Below the pieces are notes generated by a model, which was not told the origin of the DNA, did not search any database, and saw nothing but the letters and a program-made list of their open reading frames with translations. From NCBI GenBank assembly GCA_020055645.1, contig CM034549.1:9327501-9391500 (forward strand): a DNA stretch of 64,000 nucleotides, given 5' to 3'. The stretch is from Tomocerus qinae. Lineage: Eukaryota > Arthropoda > Collembola > Entomobryomorpha > Tomoceridae. This document shows positions 29,501 through 44,500 of this stretch, piece after piece. How positions within the stretch are numbered: the first letter of the stretch is position 1; every line of letters begins with the position of its first letter. The translations under genes were made by a program, and so were the position numbers.

Positions 29501-32500
29501 GTACAATGTATTTATCTCGAACGTAATTCTGTAATCCTCTAGCTTTTCATTCTACCTTATCTCAATCGTCAATGATATTTCCGTTAAAAATGGAGAGCCG
29601 ATAACTTCATAAATGTGTGCTCTTTCTACTGCAGCAATGGAATGAACCTAACAAACATATATGGACACAATTAGGTATTTCTTGGTTTCGCTGGGAATAT
29701 TTACGTTATAGCAATGGTATATACATACGGGTAAAAATATGAATATTTTATACCTTTAGTAAGTTGCAGCAGTGCTGTAAAGGCAAATGGGCCTGTAATA
29801 TTCCACTCCAGGCAGGAACAGGAGCCTATTTGCTACTGTAATGCTAGAAGTACCTACTTAAAAAGAATGAAGGCACTTTTGCTTGTGTTGTGTGATTGTG
29901 TGGTGGTATTTGTAAATATGTTTATGGCATACTCCTGTTCACAATCAAATCAATCATAGTTAATTGCAAGACTTTGAAGAGCAAAGGAATCCATAGTAGG
30001 CAGGTGCACTAATTTAATATTCGACCTTATTCCCAAAACCATACTATGGCTGGTGACTACAAACATGTGTAACGTAAAACCTGTCTGTTCTTGATTGAAT
30101 TATGAATTGAGAGTTCCAGCACTGTCCTACCTGCCCTCCATCCTAAGCCTAAATATACACAAACAGGCAGTCAAAACGTATACCATAAACTCCTTATACA
30201 TACTGCAACCACTACCATAATCAAGGATGTTCACGGGCAAAATTCATACTAGCTATGCATGACTATGCTTTTACATACCTATCGGTAAACATCTTACCTT
30301 AATGTTACAATGTTTTATTATCAAAAACTTTATGCGCATAGCGATTTATATTTCCTCATACGCAGTCAGCCCAGTTTATTTCTACAAGAAACAAGGCCTA
30401 ATGTAAATAGTATGTAAAGTATTAGCCGAATTATTAACAGAAATACATGGGTTCACGTATCATAGTGTTTTGCAACTCGATTAGATGGATGGACGCTTCG
30501 CTTGCTGGCTATTTCATTCCGTGATGTAGAATAATCGATTTATAATTGATTATTTATTTAGCACTTCGATTAATATGCATATCCCACACATCTTCATATA
30601 AGGAATTTGCTTATTACTACACCCTATACGTTCCTTAGTTATAAAAATCATCACTTGAGTATCTAATCCTGCATTCTACAGCTTATACCAAGTCGTTTTA
30701 ATACGAAAATTCCAAAACAAGCTTATTGGAAACTTTTAAACAATTTTTATTGTTATGCAGGTTTGAAGGTTAAAGTTTTAATGAAAAAAGGAAGTACAAA
30801 ATAAGTAAACATCGACAATAATTACACCAAAAAGTATAATTCAGTAATTATGTAGATTCAGACCTCAGGGTCGCAGTATTATGACCTTCCTTCAATTAAC
30901 TTCTAAGATATTAAGCTGACATTTACTTAAACCTTTGTTTAGCCTAATAGAGTCATTTATCTGCCTTAATTAGATGTTGTATTTATGTCACGTCCCTTTA
31001 CTACTATAGGTACCTAGGCAAATTACCAATGTAAATCGAAAATGAAGCCATATAAAATGAAAACAGTAATGACATGTTATCAGGAATTTATTTGAACTAT
31101 TACTACCCATATTGCATATGGTTTCATTGTAGTTGTACAGTCCATAATAGCACAAAACTATGCTAGAATAGTTAGACACAGACACGATGATACTATCTAT
31201 CATGTACGCAATATTTCTTTTATAACTCAGAAGTGTTGACTGCACAATTTACCTCAGCACACATTTTTAGACATCTGAAATCCTACAAAAGACTGACTAC
31301 GTAAACAAACTAACACACAAAGCATATACCTAAAATAAGTAGAAAATACAACACAACACACTCGCGGCACTCACGTTTCGAAGGTTTAACTATACTACAG
31401 AAATGCAGTAGAGCTGCAGAAAATGCTAACCAAACCTATTTTTATTTTATAGGGTTCGTGTGGAACGACAAGGAGGTGCATGGTGCCCCAAGAGCCAAAT
31501 CACCTCAGAAGCGGAAGAATGGTTGCAGGTAATAAATAAAAATTATTGTTTTCATTTTACAATCTAAATGCAGTTTTTTGTCGCATTTATCTGTTCCTCG
31601 AAGTCGACATCGTAGATATTGATACAATTTTGTTAATGAAAATGTATTCCTTACAAATCAATTAATTTATCTACTGTAACTAACTAATAGAATAATTATC
31701 ATCCCATTAAAATTTGAAACTGGAATTGGATCAGCCCAAAATAGAAGGTTGTGCATTCAGAACCTCAGCATACATATGTACAACTTTTTTAGCTGTATTT
31801 GGGTTTCTGTCTCGTCATGAGGTTTATTCTCTTTCTCAAGTTACACGACCTATCCTTTCGCATCTCTTTAGCTCTGTCTTGTCTCCGCATGCTGTTCTGT
31901 TCTCCTGTAGTTGTAGTATGAGCTACATAAGCTGTCGTGTGTTGCGTCTTGCTGAGTCTGCTATCCACATCCCTAAAGATAACATCAAATCACATCACAT
32001 AACATCAGCACCAAACGAACGGAACAGAAAACCCAATCTTATTCACCTTCTGTTACATTGGAATACGAATGTCTTTTTACGTCGGTACTTAGCTGACTGA
32101 CGTTACTCTACACACGTTTCTAAATGCAGTAACACTATGCTACACTTACATCCCTGTATAAATGCCGTTCAAATGTCTAGCCAAATAAAAAGTGACAGAC
32201 TATAACAAAAGAACCTATTTCCTTTCCTCATTCACCTCTTTTCTTTTAGTATTCATTGTCATATGCTTTTAGTCTTCATTTCTCTCAGATTTTCATTCCT
32301 TTTATACTCCATATACTTTATATAGTAGTACATGTACACTGAATATACTATATAATTCAATCCATAAATCATTCTACACATCAACTTTGATCATCACGTA
32401 TGTATGTATAAAACATTGATCCTGGGAATCTATATTTGTAACTCATTTTGTACATTTGCTTTACAAAGCCGTATTCAAATCATATACTAGTAGTGTGACC

Positions 32501-35500
32501 ATTTTAAAATGGATACTCAATTCCGAATATGATATATATTTCTACTGTAGTTAGCGATAGTTTAGTAAAAGGGTAAAAGTGTAATAGTTTGTAAATAGTA
32601 TAAGAAAGGGACGAGGAGAGTGAATGATATGAAATAATGGACTGATGACATCCACCCCATGGTGCTGAATGACAATTAACCCTTTCTTATCTAGATGTAC
32701 ATGATTTCTTTCCTCTCCTATGGCTTTAACAATAAGTTAACTTCCCTTCGTCGTCTACTACTTTAGCCAAAGAGGGAAGGCAAGAGTGTCGAGTCCCATG
32801 TTTAACTCATATGTATTATCTCAACAGACACGTATAATAAGTACCATTGTGTAATGTGGGTAGCATAGACATAGCAGACTAAGTTACATTTTTAAACGTT
32901 ACACACGTACACGGGAACTGTTCCATTGTAACATAACACGCCTTGACTGCACGCATGCACGCATTCTCTCCATTTCATCTTCCCTTTACTCACAATAAAC
33001 TTTTCAGTGCCCCCTCCTTTTAATACCTTCTACATTCACAAAGTTCCATTTTAAGAAACAATGATATTATGGCAATTAGAACTTTAGGTATATGTAACAC
33101 GGTATTACAATAGTATGATATTATAACAGTTTAGCAGCTTTATTAGTAGATAGAGTGTTATAATTTGTGAACTAAGAGCAAGTGGATTTAAATTTATCTA
33201 CTATCGCTTAGTGTAACGATATTAAAATATGAACCATAATAAGAAATTGACGTTATTATTTTCCAGATCGATTTGCACACAGTTCATGTGATCACTGCAA
33301 CCGAAACACAAGGGCGTTTTGGAAATGGACATGGACAAGAGTTTGCAGAGGCTTATGTACTAACCTACTGGAGACCAGAATTGAATAAATGGGTGCGATA
33401 TCGAGACCACACTGGAAATGAGGTAATTCGTCCTTGTACCTTAAACCCACTAATTTTAAGTTAACTTATGGAATTAAAAATTAATATAAATATAATTAGA
33501 TCCGAATTCCAAATTAAATTAAATTTAAGTGAACAACTGAAAGTAAAAGATACTACACGTACACAGCAGTGGATAATAATGCTATATACGTATACTATGA
33601 TAGTATATTATTATTACCCACTGGGTAGTAAAAGTATGCTGTAGTGTCCTGTCTAGGAAGTCAATATGTAAATGTAAGCAGATAGATGGTCGCATATTAG
33701 CTAATTTGCATGATTTCCCCAGAAGGTAACTAAAATTTAATTCAATTTGCAGATGCAAAGCAGAAATAGATTATAAGTATACAATAGATCGAAGTGTGTG
33801 AATGTCGGTATCCCAAATCCTACACGTTGATACCGTAAACCAAGTGACTAAAGAATAAATAGCTACATTGAAATCCGCTGGTCTTGATTTCATCCAATTT
33901 AGTGAAGCTATTAAATTGAACTGAACTGTAAAGTAGCATCTGGAGTGGAGAACATTGGAGGAGCGACATTGAAAATTGTAATAAAGTATGTGCGTAGCAG
34001 GAGTTGGGGATTGGTAGAGTCACCTAAATAGCTATAAAGTATATAGACTTATTTGAGCTAAATAAAATGATAATAATATAACAATGCTATCAGCTGGTGC
34101 ATTTCATTCCATCAGAATTGCAATAGTTTAAGGGAGTCAAATAAACTAGCAAAGTGAAATGCAGAGTGAAAAAGATAGTCTAGGTCTGGGTAAGAGGCTC
34201 AAGTTTAAAATAAATATTGGATCAATGGCACGGCAGAGAGTGGTTGTGTTGCACGCATATCTGGTCGGGTATGTTATGTACATTAAATTATATCGTTTGA
34301 GCTATTTCATTAGAAACCGCACGACTAGAGAAAAGCTAACCAACTCAATCAATGCAAATTACAAATTAGAGCTTTCCCATGCCACTCAACGCGCCGGGTT
34401 TTAATAGGCGAGAAAGGGAAAAGCAAACAGCCATTGTCTGTACGCAACGGGTAAAGAACGCATTTCTAGTCTAAGCGATAAGGCTAGTATAGAAGTATTT
34501 AGTTGTAATAGGAAAACGCACTCTGGCTAATAAGTCGAGAGCAAAGGAAGTCTAATAAGCTATGTGCTAGTCTTCAAATCAAAATACATGAGAAATAAAA
34601 GCCTTTTAAGCCTGTCGTATCGTATCTTAAGTCTGAGGTAGCTTTCGTGTAAAGATGTGCATAGAAAGTGATGGGAAGGAAATGAAAGTGAAGCCGTATT
34701 AGTCGGTTAGCCGAACGAAATGCATTGAAAGCGTTTACCTAAAGCTACTCAACAGTCTGTTCGTCTACTTCTTGGCACAGTACAGTAGACGGTGCTCACT
34801 TGAGTTTTCCTAAGATATACACACACTCCGAATTTCACTTTTCTTCTCGAGTTGTGCATAAAGAAAGCATAGGAAATGAAAGCAAATTGAAAGAAAGTGA
34901 AAAGGAAAGTAGGGAAAGGACCATTTCAATTTCAATGCAAATATATGAGCCAAAATAACCACATTCCTATGCAATGCATTGTATTCCACTCAGAAATCTA
35001 TCGAGACGAGTCGAGCTGCGGCTACGAATATTTTACATCTTGTCTTCTCTTCCCTTGGCCTATGGTCTCCAACAATCCATATACTCTTCTGGCTTCTTTT
35101 TTTTACAATTGAAGCTTTGCCTTTTGCATTTTCCATTTATTCTTTATGTGTAGCTAAGGTCTCCCTCTTTCTCTCTTTCTGTCTGTTGTCTTGGAGTGAG
35201 TCAGGAACAATTTGCATTGGCACAGAATAGACAAGCCATACAAACGGTGGAACTAAGAATCTTGGCTGATTGTTGTAAGAATACATATTTACAGAGTATA
35301 TACCGTATGGATGTAGCACTTATGTATAAATAGTAAGTGAAGGTGGTAGGAAAGATTTTCGAATTAGGTAGCACTACTACTACTCTCCTGAATTGCAAAG
35401 TAGAGTTAGGTAAAGAACAAAGTAGATCGACACAGCTCTTTGTAACGATTGGATTTCTTGTAAGTGGTCTACAATAATGCAGTCGAGTACAATAGACATA

Positions 35501-38500
35501 AGTACTACAATGTAGTATACCACGACAATCAGAATTCAAAATGAAATGAAAGAAATACTGCCAAGAGATTTAAACAATAAGGCTACCTACAAATATCTAG
35601 TTGAACAAAGAACAAAGTTACACACAGACTAAATAGATAGTGCTTACATACATTACATATGTGGGCACATTTATTCACTTTTACATTTTCTGTCTACCGT
35701 AAGTGAGTCTAAAAGCATGCACGCAAATAAAAATAAAATTGAATTAGATTGACTTTTGTGCTCTAGTTGCAGTTGCTAGGATTGTGCTCTTTAGTGTATA
35801 AGAAACATTTTGCATCTACACATTATATGGACAGTGTTTCTTTAGGTAGTCGTTTTCTTTGGTCGTCGGTTTGCGCTCGAAAATTCTGTATCTATAGGTA
35901 TAGAGGTATAAGGTGTGTTTTAGTGTTTCCGCGTCAGATAAAAGCAGCAGTAAGATATTTTCTTGTTTACAAAAAAGTTTTATGATTATTGAAATGAAAG
36001 TAGAAATGTGTGTTTTGTGTATTAGTTCCTACATAGCATAGAACGGTGTAAGAACCCAAGCTGCAATTTTCAGAAGAAAGAAATAGGAAAACAGTTCCCT
36101 GCAATTTGTATGAGATGGCAAGTTGCGAAATATTTACCTTTGTAGCTATTCCTTCTTGGTTATTTAACACTCCACGTAGTTTGGTTGTCTGTTCTATGCA
36201 TTATGGAACATGGAAAATGGTATTTTATCTAAAGAATCTTGTTTTATTTTGCGAATTTCTAAAGAAAAGATTTTGCATTGTATTTGGTAGAGAAGAAAGG
36301 GTTTATAATGTAGTATCATTATCGTATCTGGTGAAAATTTGGTGGGTAGACGTCTGTTATTGAATAAAAAATGATGTGGTTTGTTGTTTGTGTTTCAGAT
36401 CCTGAAAGGTAATATCAACACTTACCTGCATCAGAAAACGGAGTTGAATCCACCGATAATGGCTTCAAAGTTGAGAATCCTGCCTTACAGTTACCACCGT
36501 CGGACAGTTTGCATGAGGGCTGAGATTTACGGTTGTCCTTTCCGAGGTAAGACTTTTAGCACAGTAACATTACGGTACACTACCTGCAAAAACACTCTGG
36601 CCCAATCCAGGAAATACAATAAGACACACTCAACTTCCTTCTTATTGAGATAGCAAAAGTAGTTTCTGCCAGTATAAAGTTTTATGGATGTGAAAACGAA
36701 AAGAAAAACAATGGAGCGTTAATAGGGGATGTATTATGTGCGTTGGCGTTGAAGGAAAAGGAAAACGGTGTAGTTCTTATTCAGTTTTCACCTACTCTAG
36801 TGCTAGTCTAAAATTCTTGTAACAATTGGAGAGAAAAGAAACAAAAGACACGCATAACCTAGTAATAGTTATATAAGAGTGAAATGTAACAGTAAATTGC
36901 GTGGCGTGAGGCAGAGAAAATCAAAGGAAGAAAAGAAGCGTGGACAAGGAAAGTGGCAAGTGGTGCTACTTCCATTACATCTGTCTCCTCCGTTCATTCT
37001 CCCTCCACTTCCACTTCCAGTCTATTCCAAATTAAGACAAAGTGCCACATATCTCCTGGATAATGCTATCCGTTCCGTCCTGTGCCAAAGAAAAAACTAA
37101 CATACTTTTCGTGTATAACAATACCATTAACAATAACCGAGCTACCTCATCTACTACACTTTTCTGTACTAGACCTTTCTTGACTCCTTTTTTGCAAACT
37201 TTTTCCTAGTGCTTTCCGTATTTTATTGTAACATTTGGAATGTTTTCTACTTGTGATAGAATGGTAATAGCAATAAACTTGTAGGTTAGAAATAATGCAT
37301 ACTTTCTCGAGTTTATTGACCCCTTTCCATTTCACTTATTTCAAGAAATAACAATTTGGCTACTAATTAAATTGCAATTAGCTAAATGAAAGTGAAGGAC
37401 CTTTGAAAAGGGTCTGAACTAAGTGAAAGTGAAAAGACAAGTTTTACTTAGGGCATTGTGTCTCTAGTAAATAAGAAAATAAGTTATCCCAAGTTGCAGA
37501 GCAGAGACACGTTGACTGTCTTGACATTCCTTTCTTAATTATATTTATTTTATTAGCTACACACTATCTCTTTTCCCTTCTGGGATTTGGGGATTTATAT
37601 TTTGCTGTATAACTAGATAAGGCAAAAGATATCACAGACAGAGGGAAAGGTAGGGAAAGTAAACGGAGAAAGGAGAGTGACAATGACTTTCACTCTTACT
37701 TACATTCTACATTACGTATTTCTTGTCCCATTCCTCTGTGATACATCAGACCACTTTTATCTCACGTACTCCAACCTAAATATTATTATTTTCTCCTCCA
37801 GACTCAAATATCACTCTATTCCGTTTCCCGTCCCTGTCGCCGGAAATAATTTTCATAGGTAGTCCAAAGTATCTTCTTGAGTCGTATCTTATGTACTAGT
37901 AAATGCTTTCTTTTACTTCATAAGCAACCAGACTGGTTTTCTATCTGTTGTTACTTATTTTCTCCTGTCACTTCGTCTCAGGCTTTCCTGCTCTTACCTC
38001 TTATCCTTTTACTCGCTCCGGAGATTGTAGTATACAACTTCAACACTATGAACAGTAAGCCTTAAGATACTATATACTAGTATTCTTAGACTACCTCGGT
38101 GTGTGTTTTGATGGAATTAGGATTTTATCTGTTAGTCAACTTGACTCGGGCTATTTCCTCTCAAGCTTGTCCTTCCAGGTGTCATTTAGTTGTGGAGAGG
38201 CTGACTGTCACACGGAAATAAACTTAACTATTTATACCGTTTCGTTGTCACTTGCACTATTTGAGTGAGGCTAGATACATCAACATTTTAACTCCTTTCT
38301 TGAACCTACGTCCAATTTTAGTCCACGTGGTTCCTATAGAGGATGCTTAACAAGATGGATCAAATTAATTATTATTACCAGAAAAAATTCACAATGATAA
38401 TGTCGAAATAAAAAAGGCACTAAATTAGTGACCTTTGAAGATTAAAGTTTTTAGATTCTTTTTTATGCATGTGATGTCGGGATTTTCATATTAGTGTTGT

Positions 38501-41500
38501 ATGGTAGTCCAATTCAACTTATAGTTTGGTGTGAACAATTTCTTTTGGAAGATACTAAAACTGTTTAGGTAGCTTTTATCAGTTTTACAAACACTCAGAC
38601 ACATGTTTGTACCATACTTTATTTGTGTTTAGTTGTTTCCAGTTTGTATGGAACTATGGAAGTACATATAATAAGTTCATAAATTAAGTCATACTGTATA
38701 AGTATATCTTTAGTACATGTAGGGATAAGTAGTGAACAATAGTTGTGTAAGCTTCTATCGTCATATTTAACTTATTTACAACTCATCCCTTTTCACTGTC
38801 CTTATTTTGGTTCTTCTATTGTTTAGCTTGATTTGACTAGGAATGTAAGGTAGAGGAATGACTCATTTAATTTTCCTTTGTCATGTTCTGTCTCTATTCA
38901 ATGGAGTATTTACATTTGTAGCAGTAGTATATATTCTTTTAGTGCAATATAATGCTTTCTTTATGATAATTGTAGTTACACATTGAAGTAGTAAAGTTAC
39001 AAGTTAGTTGAATAATACGGGATACTATTTAATAAGTATGGGATGGTGGTACATAATATAGTTAGCCATTTGGAATGAAGACGAGTGTGGAGGTAATGTT
39101 AGACTATTACATAGAGAGCCCATTGACTTTTTTATTGTCCTGTGGGAGAGAAACGCCTACCTGTCTTGTCCTGTCTCTCAGTCTGACAAGCCAAATACGC
39201 AGAACAAAGACTACATACATATTCTGTAGACTGAAGGTGGGCCCAGAAGATTCTTGCAAATCCAAATGAATATGAATGAATCCTCTCATGTGACATGCCA
39301 TTCTATGTAGCATTACATTGTTACTTACGACTATTTCAGGAAGGGACGGCAGGAAAGCTATAAAATAATATGGCAAAAGTAGTCGACTTGTCAGTCGAAA
39401 ACAGTCTTTTTGAATAAAATATTGCACTATTCAGTCCCTTTTACCCCCTATGCTTTTACATTAGCCAATTTTATTGCTGTGTTCCTCATAAACCACATTT
39501 GAGAGACTCTCTCTGCGAATAATTTAAAGCTCTATTGTTTCACTCAGGTTTTATATCTAAATACATTCATTCAGAACCCTTCTGTAAATATTGCATACAA
39601 ATATCTGTAAGTATTTGCCTTCTCGTTTCTCACAGTTAGATCGGTATGCTTTTTCGTTTACAGGGTTTATAAGACTATTTCTTCGATTTGCATGAACCTG
39701 GTGAAAGATAAGATCTAAACAACAATGTGGCATAGTAATATTATATCCAGCGCAATATTGGGTGGACTGAATCTAATGATTTGGACATAAACCATGAACA
39801 TGAACCTATTAAATAACTCTAATGTTATAGCTTCAATTGTCTATGTTAAAATGTATTAACTGCTGATAAAAATGCAAGCTATAAAACCATTTTCAGAGAA
39901 TTTGCGTGGTTTATTGTACTTTAGGTACTGTACGTCCAGCACAATGTGCAAAACAAATCCATCAGTTGATCAGTTTCTATAAAGCCATTTATTTATTCAT
40001 TCACTTTCATCATGTCATGTTCAAACAGTGTATTGAGGCATATAATCTGTTGTTTTCGTAATTCGTAATGTTATTAGAGATAATGTGATCTGATAAGATG
40101 AACTGGAAAAGCAGTTAGTACCTACTTATGCGCAGTAAATTTTATTATAGATATATTTTTTATCTTATAGTGACTTCATCGTGACTGCGTAATGCACTGT
40201 GATGTGTATCATTTATTGAATCGTGCTAACTCGTAAGTATAGTAGAAAGTGTATAAGATACCATTATACATGTTATCCAAAATGTATAATCTGGTATGTA
40301 ACATGCGTAGAAACGAAGGATGAGTATTAATATAATGTCTCATAGATAGATATAAATATTTATCTTTATTTTTATTGCTCTGTTGGATATTTTTCTTTAT
40401 AGTTGGTAGGAGAAGATCCGGGAAAGGGTTTAGTGTAATGAAAAGCGACAAGAGTAGGACAGCCGACAGGGACACAATTCGTTGAGCAAAGAGAAATGGC
40501 TAATAATCTATGAATGAATGAAATAGAGCAGTAGAAATTGTATTTTTAGTGTCCTGGCGTGACACGGCGAACATATTGAATAGAATGAAGTAACCGAGTT
40601 AGTTTTCCTTGTCGGAAACGAAATGCGGATGTGGCATGTAGAGTGGGTGGGTTGTCTGTATAGCTATTCCTTAGCTCTCTGCATGAGCATAATATTTAGT
40701 ATTGTATAGTATCGTGTAATACAGTAGTTAATATAGTAGTAGGTAGTCAATGCAATAGAATATTATGAAGAAGCCAAAAGTGGGAAAGATGTAATAGAGA
40801 AAGACATGTGTTGGTTATGGGGATGTAAGCATTTAGGCAACTGTTATGTCATATTATGTGATGTGGGCTCTGAGCTGAACTCAACTGAACTAATCTACTA
40901 AACCAGCTTCTTTCTACCGTAGTATGTACTATAATCTGTAATGACTGTACCTAACTTAAAGGAAATGTTATTGTTCTGTCTTTTCTTTTCTTCCATGACC
41001 ATGACATGTCCGTATGACACTTACACACATGTTAGTCCTATACCTTTACACTATACAGAGTATTGGGTGAAGAGATACATATTGTAGATAGTGCGTGGAA
41101 AAAATATTGACATGCATATAGCATCCTTACTGATTGTTTTTCTCGTTTGTATCTCTACACGTCACGTTGACTAGGTGGTCTCCTCAGCTACACCATGCCA
41201 CAAGGAAGCAAACGAGGCGAGAACTGGAATCTTTACGACCACACTTATGACGGTATCTGGGACGGTAATTATCTTCGAAATGGACTTGGACAGCTTACTG
41301 ATGGACGGGGTGGACCGGAAAATTTCAAGGATGATTACTATGGACATGAACGGAGTAAGTTACTTTTATAACTTCAATTGCCTACGCTAAAATATATCTA
41401 CACAGCATTAATATATTAATCAATCTATATTAGGTGTTTTGTAATGATGGAAGTGTGCTAAATGATTAGTAAAAATGGAATTTTGCTTTAAAATAGATAA

Positions 41501-44500
41501 AGGATGGGTTGGATGGAAAAATGACACGAAGAATGGGTCCAATCCGATTGAAATTCTTTTCAAATTCGATTCCGTCAGGGAATTCAGTGCAGTGCATATC
41601 CACACCTCCAATCAATTCCAGAAGGATATACAGGTAAATCATTAATTTTGCTTGCTTTTCAGATCGTAAGATGGTAAAAGGAGATTGGATGAGCTGTGAC
41701 AGGAACTAATTAGTAGATATTGTGTATATAGTTTCATTTTACATATTTTATGCATATATTTCAGCTAATTACCTAATACAATTTTATTCTCCGTAATGAT
41801 GCTTAAGAGCTTGCTTGCCAAGTTCCTAGTATCACTAGTAATGCTGATGGAATTGGAGAATTCGGTGATTTAATTACATAGGATAGCTTTCTGACCTCAT
41901 TTTCTCGTTATTTGGGAGTAATGCAAATTATTAGTAATACAGGCTGACTAGCTAATTAAATTTTAATTATGCATTTCAGCGAATACTACTAGACAAAGAA
42001 GACTGTACAGGAATTTGTGGAAGCTGAAATGTTTAACATAAAGCAGAGCAATAGTTGACTATAACTTTTGAAGTATATGTAGGTATTTAGCTGCGTTGTA
42101 TTTCATTAGGCAGGATTGCTTTGTTATTGTAGCCAATATTGACCTATTAAATTGGTACTCGGTACTTAATTAATTAGGAGTTCATGTGAAAAGAGTATAA
42201 TTTGATTTTATCTGTAGCTGGTAGAGCTGTGTGAGTAATAGTAACGTTAATTAGGAAGATTCTCTATGATTGTGAGTTATGATTCATATATCATAGTAAA
42301 TAATGTAATGCGGAGCAGATGCAGCAAAGTTTTCTTTCCAAGAAACTGATTCCAATTTGGCAAATTTTATTTTCTGACCTAAAAATTAGTACGAAATTCC
42401 ATATCTGTTAGTAACTATATATCTGTCAACTGCGAAAGTATTGTAAACTTTTCTTTTCCATGCCAGACCCGGCCACAAGTCGTAAATGTAAATTTTCTCA
42501 GTAAACTAATAACTACGAATGCAAAGTACAAGTTAGTGCTTTGCTATGCCCACTGACTAAAGTGCAAACAGACTTTCTACGGAAAAAAAGTCTGACGGTT
42601 TTAGTTTTCTCACACTTTACTATTAACTAAGTAAGTATTAAGAGAGAAAAAGTTGGAGGATGAAACTGTAAGTAAAGTTGTAAACTATTGGCTAAAAATT
42701 GGCACAAACAGAGAATTGCAAAAAATGGGCTCTTGATAAATTCAAGTGTGTATGTGTTAAGTTAAGTAAATGATGAGTACGTTTACATTATACGCACACA
42801 TAGGTTTATTTTTCACAAAAAGTCAATTCATATTTTATGCAGGAGAGAGTCAAACTTTGTAAACTATCAATAGTAGTAATAAATCTGGTTTCTGTCATGT
42901 CAATAAGACCTATAGGCGCTCTCTTTCATCAAATCTCACACAACGCATCGGTTGTTATCGCAGAATTAGTCGGAGAAGAAAGTTAAAAAGCCAAAGAGTT
43001 TGTTTACTAAGGAAGTGTGAAGAAGATTAGGTATATAGCTATATTTACTGGAATTGTGTAGAAAAATCAAATAGAGAGGAAAAAGATTTTCGGCATGGCA
43101 GAAAAGTGTTTGTCGGTATTTTCACTGACTTTCCGCTGCCTATTGGCAGTGTTTGTGTACATAAGGATTATAAATACGTAGGTATTGTGTATAAAGAGGA
43201 GGTATAGTAAATATACAGATAGACACTTGTACAATCATTTCATCACATTTGAGATCACATCATCAGCTCCACTCCCTCCTTAATGACTCACACTCACACT
43301 TCCAAACGGATGTAAGTATAATTAAAGGAGGCAATTTGCCTATACAGACGCTTATTAAAGTTGACTTTCCTATGGATGTAAAACGGAATGAGTGCCAAGT
43401 GCCATATGGCCAGCACATTTAGTATTTGCACAGAAAATAAGATAAGAGTCCGTTGAAGAGTTACTGGAGTGGGACGTGACGTGACGCTGCGCTGACGCCA
43501 TTCATTGTCAATCACAATCAGCTCAGCTCTGAATTAGCCATTTCTACCATTACTCAACCCTTTTTGCATAAAGTGTATATAGTGTATAAATACGAATTTA
43601 CGCGTTTTCGCATCCTTTGGGCTTATTGTAACAAATCAAATGGATAGGAAGTCTCAGGAGAAGATTGCCAAAATTCATTGCTAAATCAAATGAGTATCTC
43701 TCGGTGTATATATAAGAATTCGGTGAGGGAAAACTTATTTTCGATGAAAGAGATTCTCTTGGGGAAATGAAAAGTTTTTGGCAGAGAGCTATTAAGCAAG
43801 TAGCATATCTTTCGGCACACTCTTTTTTGCTCTGACGAAGAGCTATGATATGATAGAAGTGCAATGAGAGTGCTAATAGTGAGGAAGAGGAAATAAATGA
43901 GTTCTTTTATTAGTCACTCCGTATTTCCATGAGACTAACTAACGAAGTCATTGATATTATCTCGTCTGTTTGAATTGGCTTTCAGTTTCGCTTGGATTCT
44001 GCTATTTCCTTTAGTTAAACTAGTGTGAATAGATAAATGAGTGATGGCATCCTTGGTTTAGTATGTGAGTCTCAAATGGCGCTAGTTTCATCTGTCTAGC
44101 TTAGTATATCTGTATTTACTTGGAATTGTTATGAATGGAAGTTTTGCTGACTTTAGCATCCTCTCCTGTCCGTCGCGTCTGATGTGAGGAGAATAAAGTG
44201 CCAAAATGTCATTAGAATTTCGTCATTAAATTTTAATGGGTTATATCGAATTGCATATGATATTCCCAAATGAAATTCCAAGCCATGGGCGACTCTTCGT
44301 CCTTTAATGCCCGTTCTTTCATCAGTTAGGGGTTGAGTTAAGGAATATCAAATTGTTTCACCAATATGGTTGGCTTTTGTTTGACTCCACAACAGTCTCT
44401 CTCTGATTTCATTTAGGATACACATTGATTTGCAAATCTCTTTCCAAGCTTATGTAATGCAAGGTACACCTAATCACATGAGCCATTTATGTTTCATCTC

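Larger units (their letters stand above)
14968..31452 (+). other. DDR intron of 16.5 kb, host of the nested CARD-LRR gene
   Basis: The largest intron. It contains the - strand CARD-LRR gene at 26626-28762 and the small hairpin at 25981. A GAT trinucleotide run lies at about 20288-20303. In 14968-26373 and 28763-31452 I see no other coding or mobile sequence. Confidence 0.85.

Noticed and set aside
29770-29850. Possible pri-miRNA-like hairpin
   Set aside because: Only about 12 base pairs with bulges pair convincingly (caaatgggc against gcctatttg); it falls short of a miRNA-type stem.
31714-32100. 128-codon + strand open frame inside a DDR intron
   Set aside because: No domain, Ser-rich chance composition, no splice context, and not in phase with the DDR exons.
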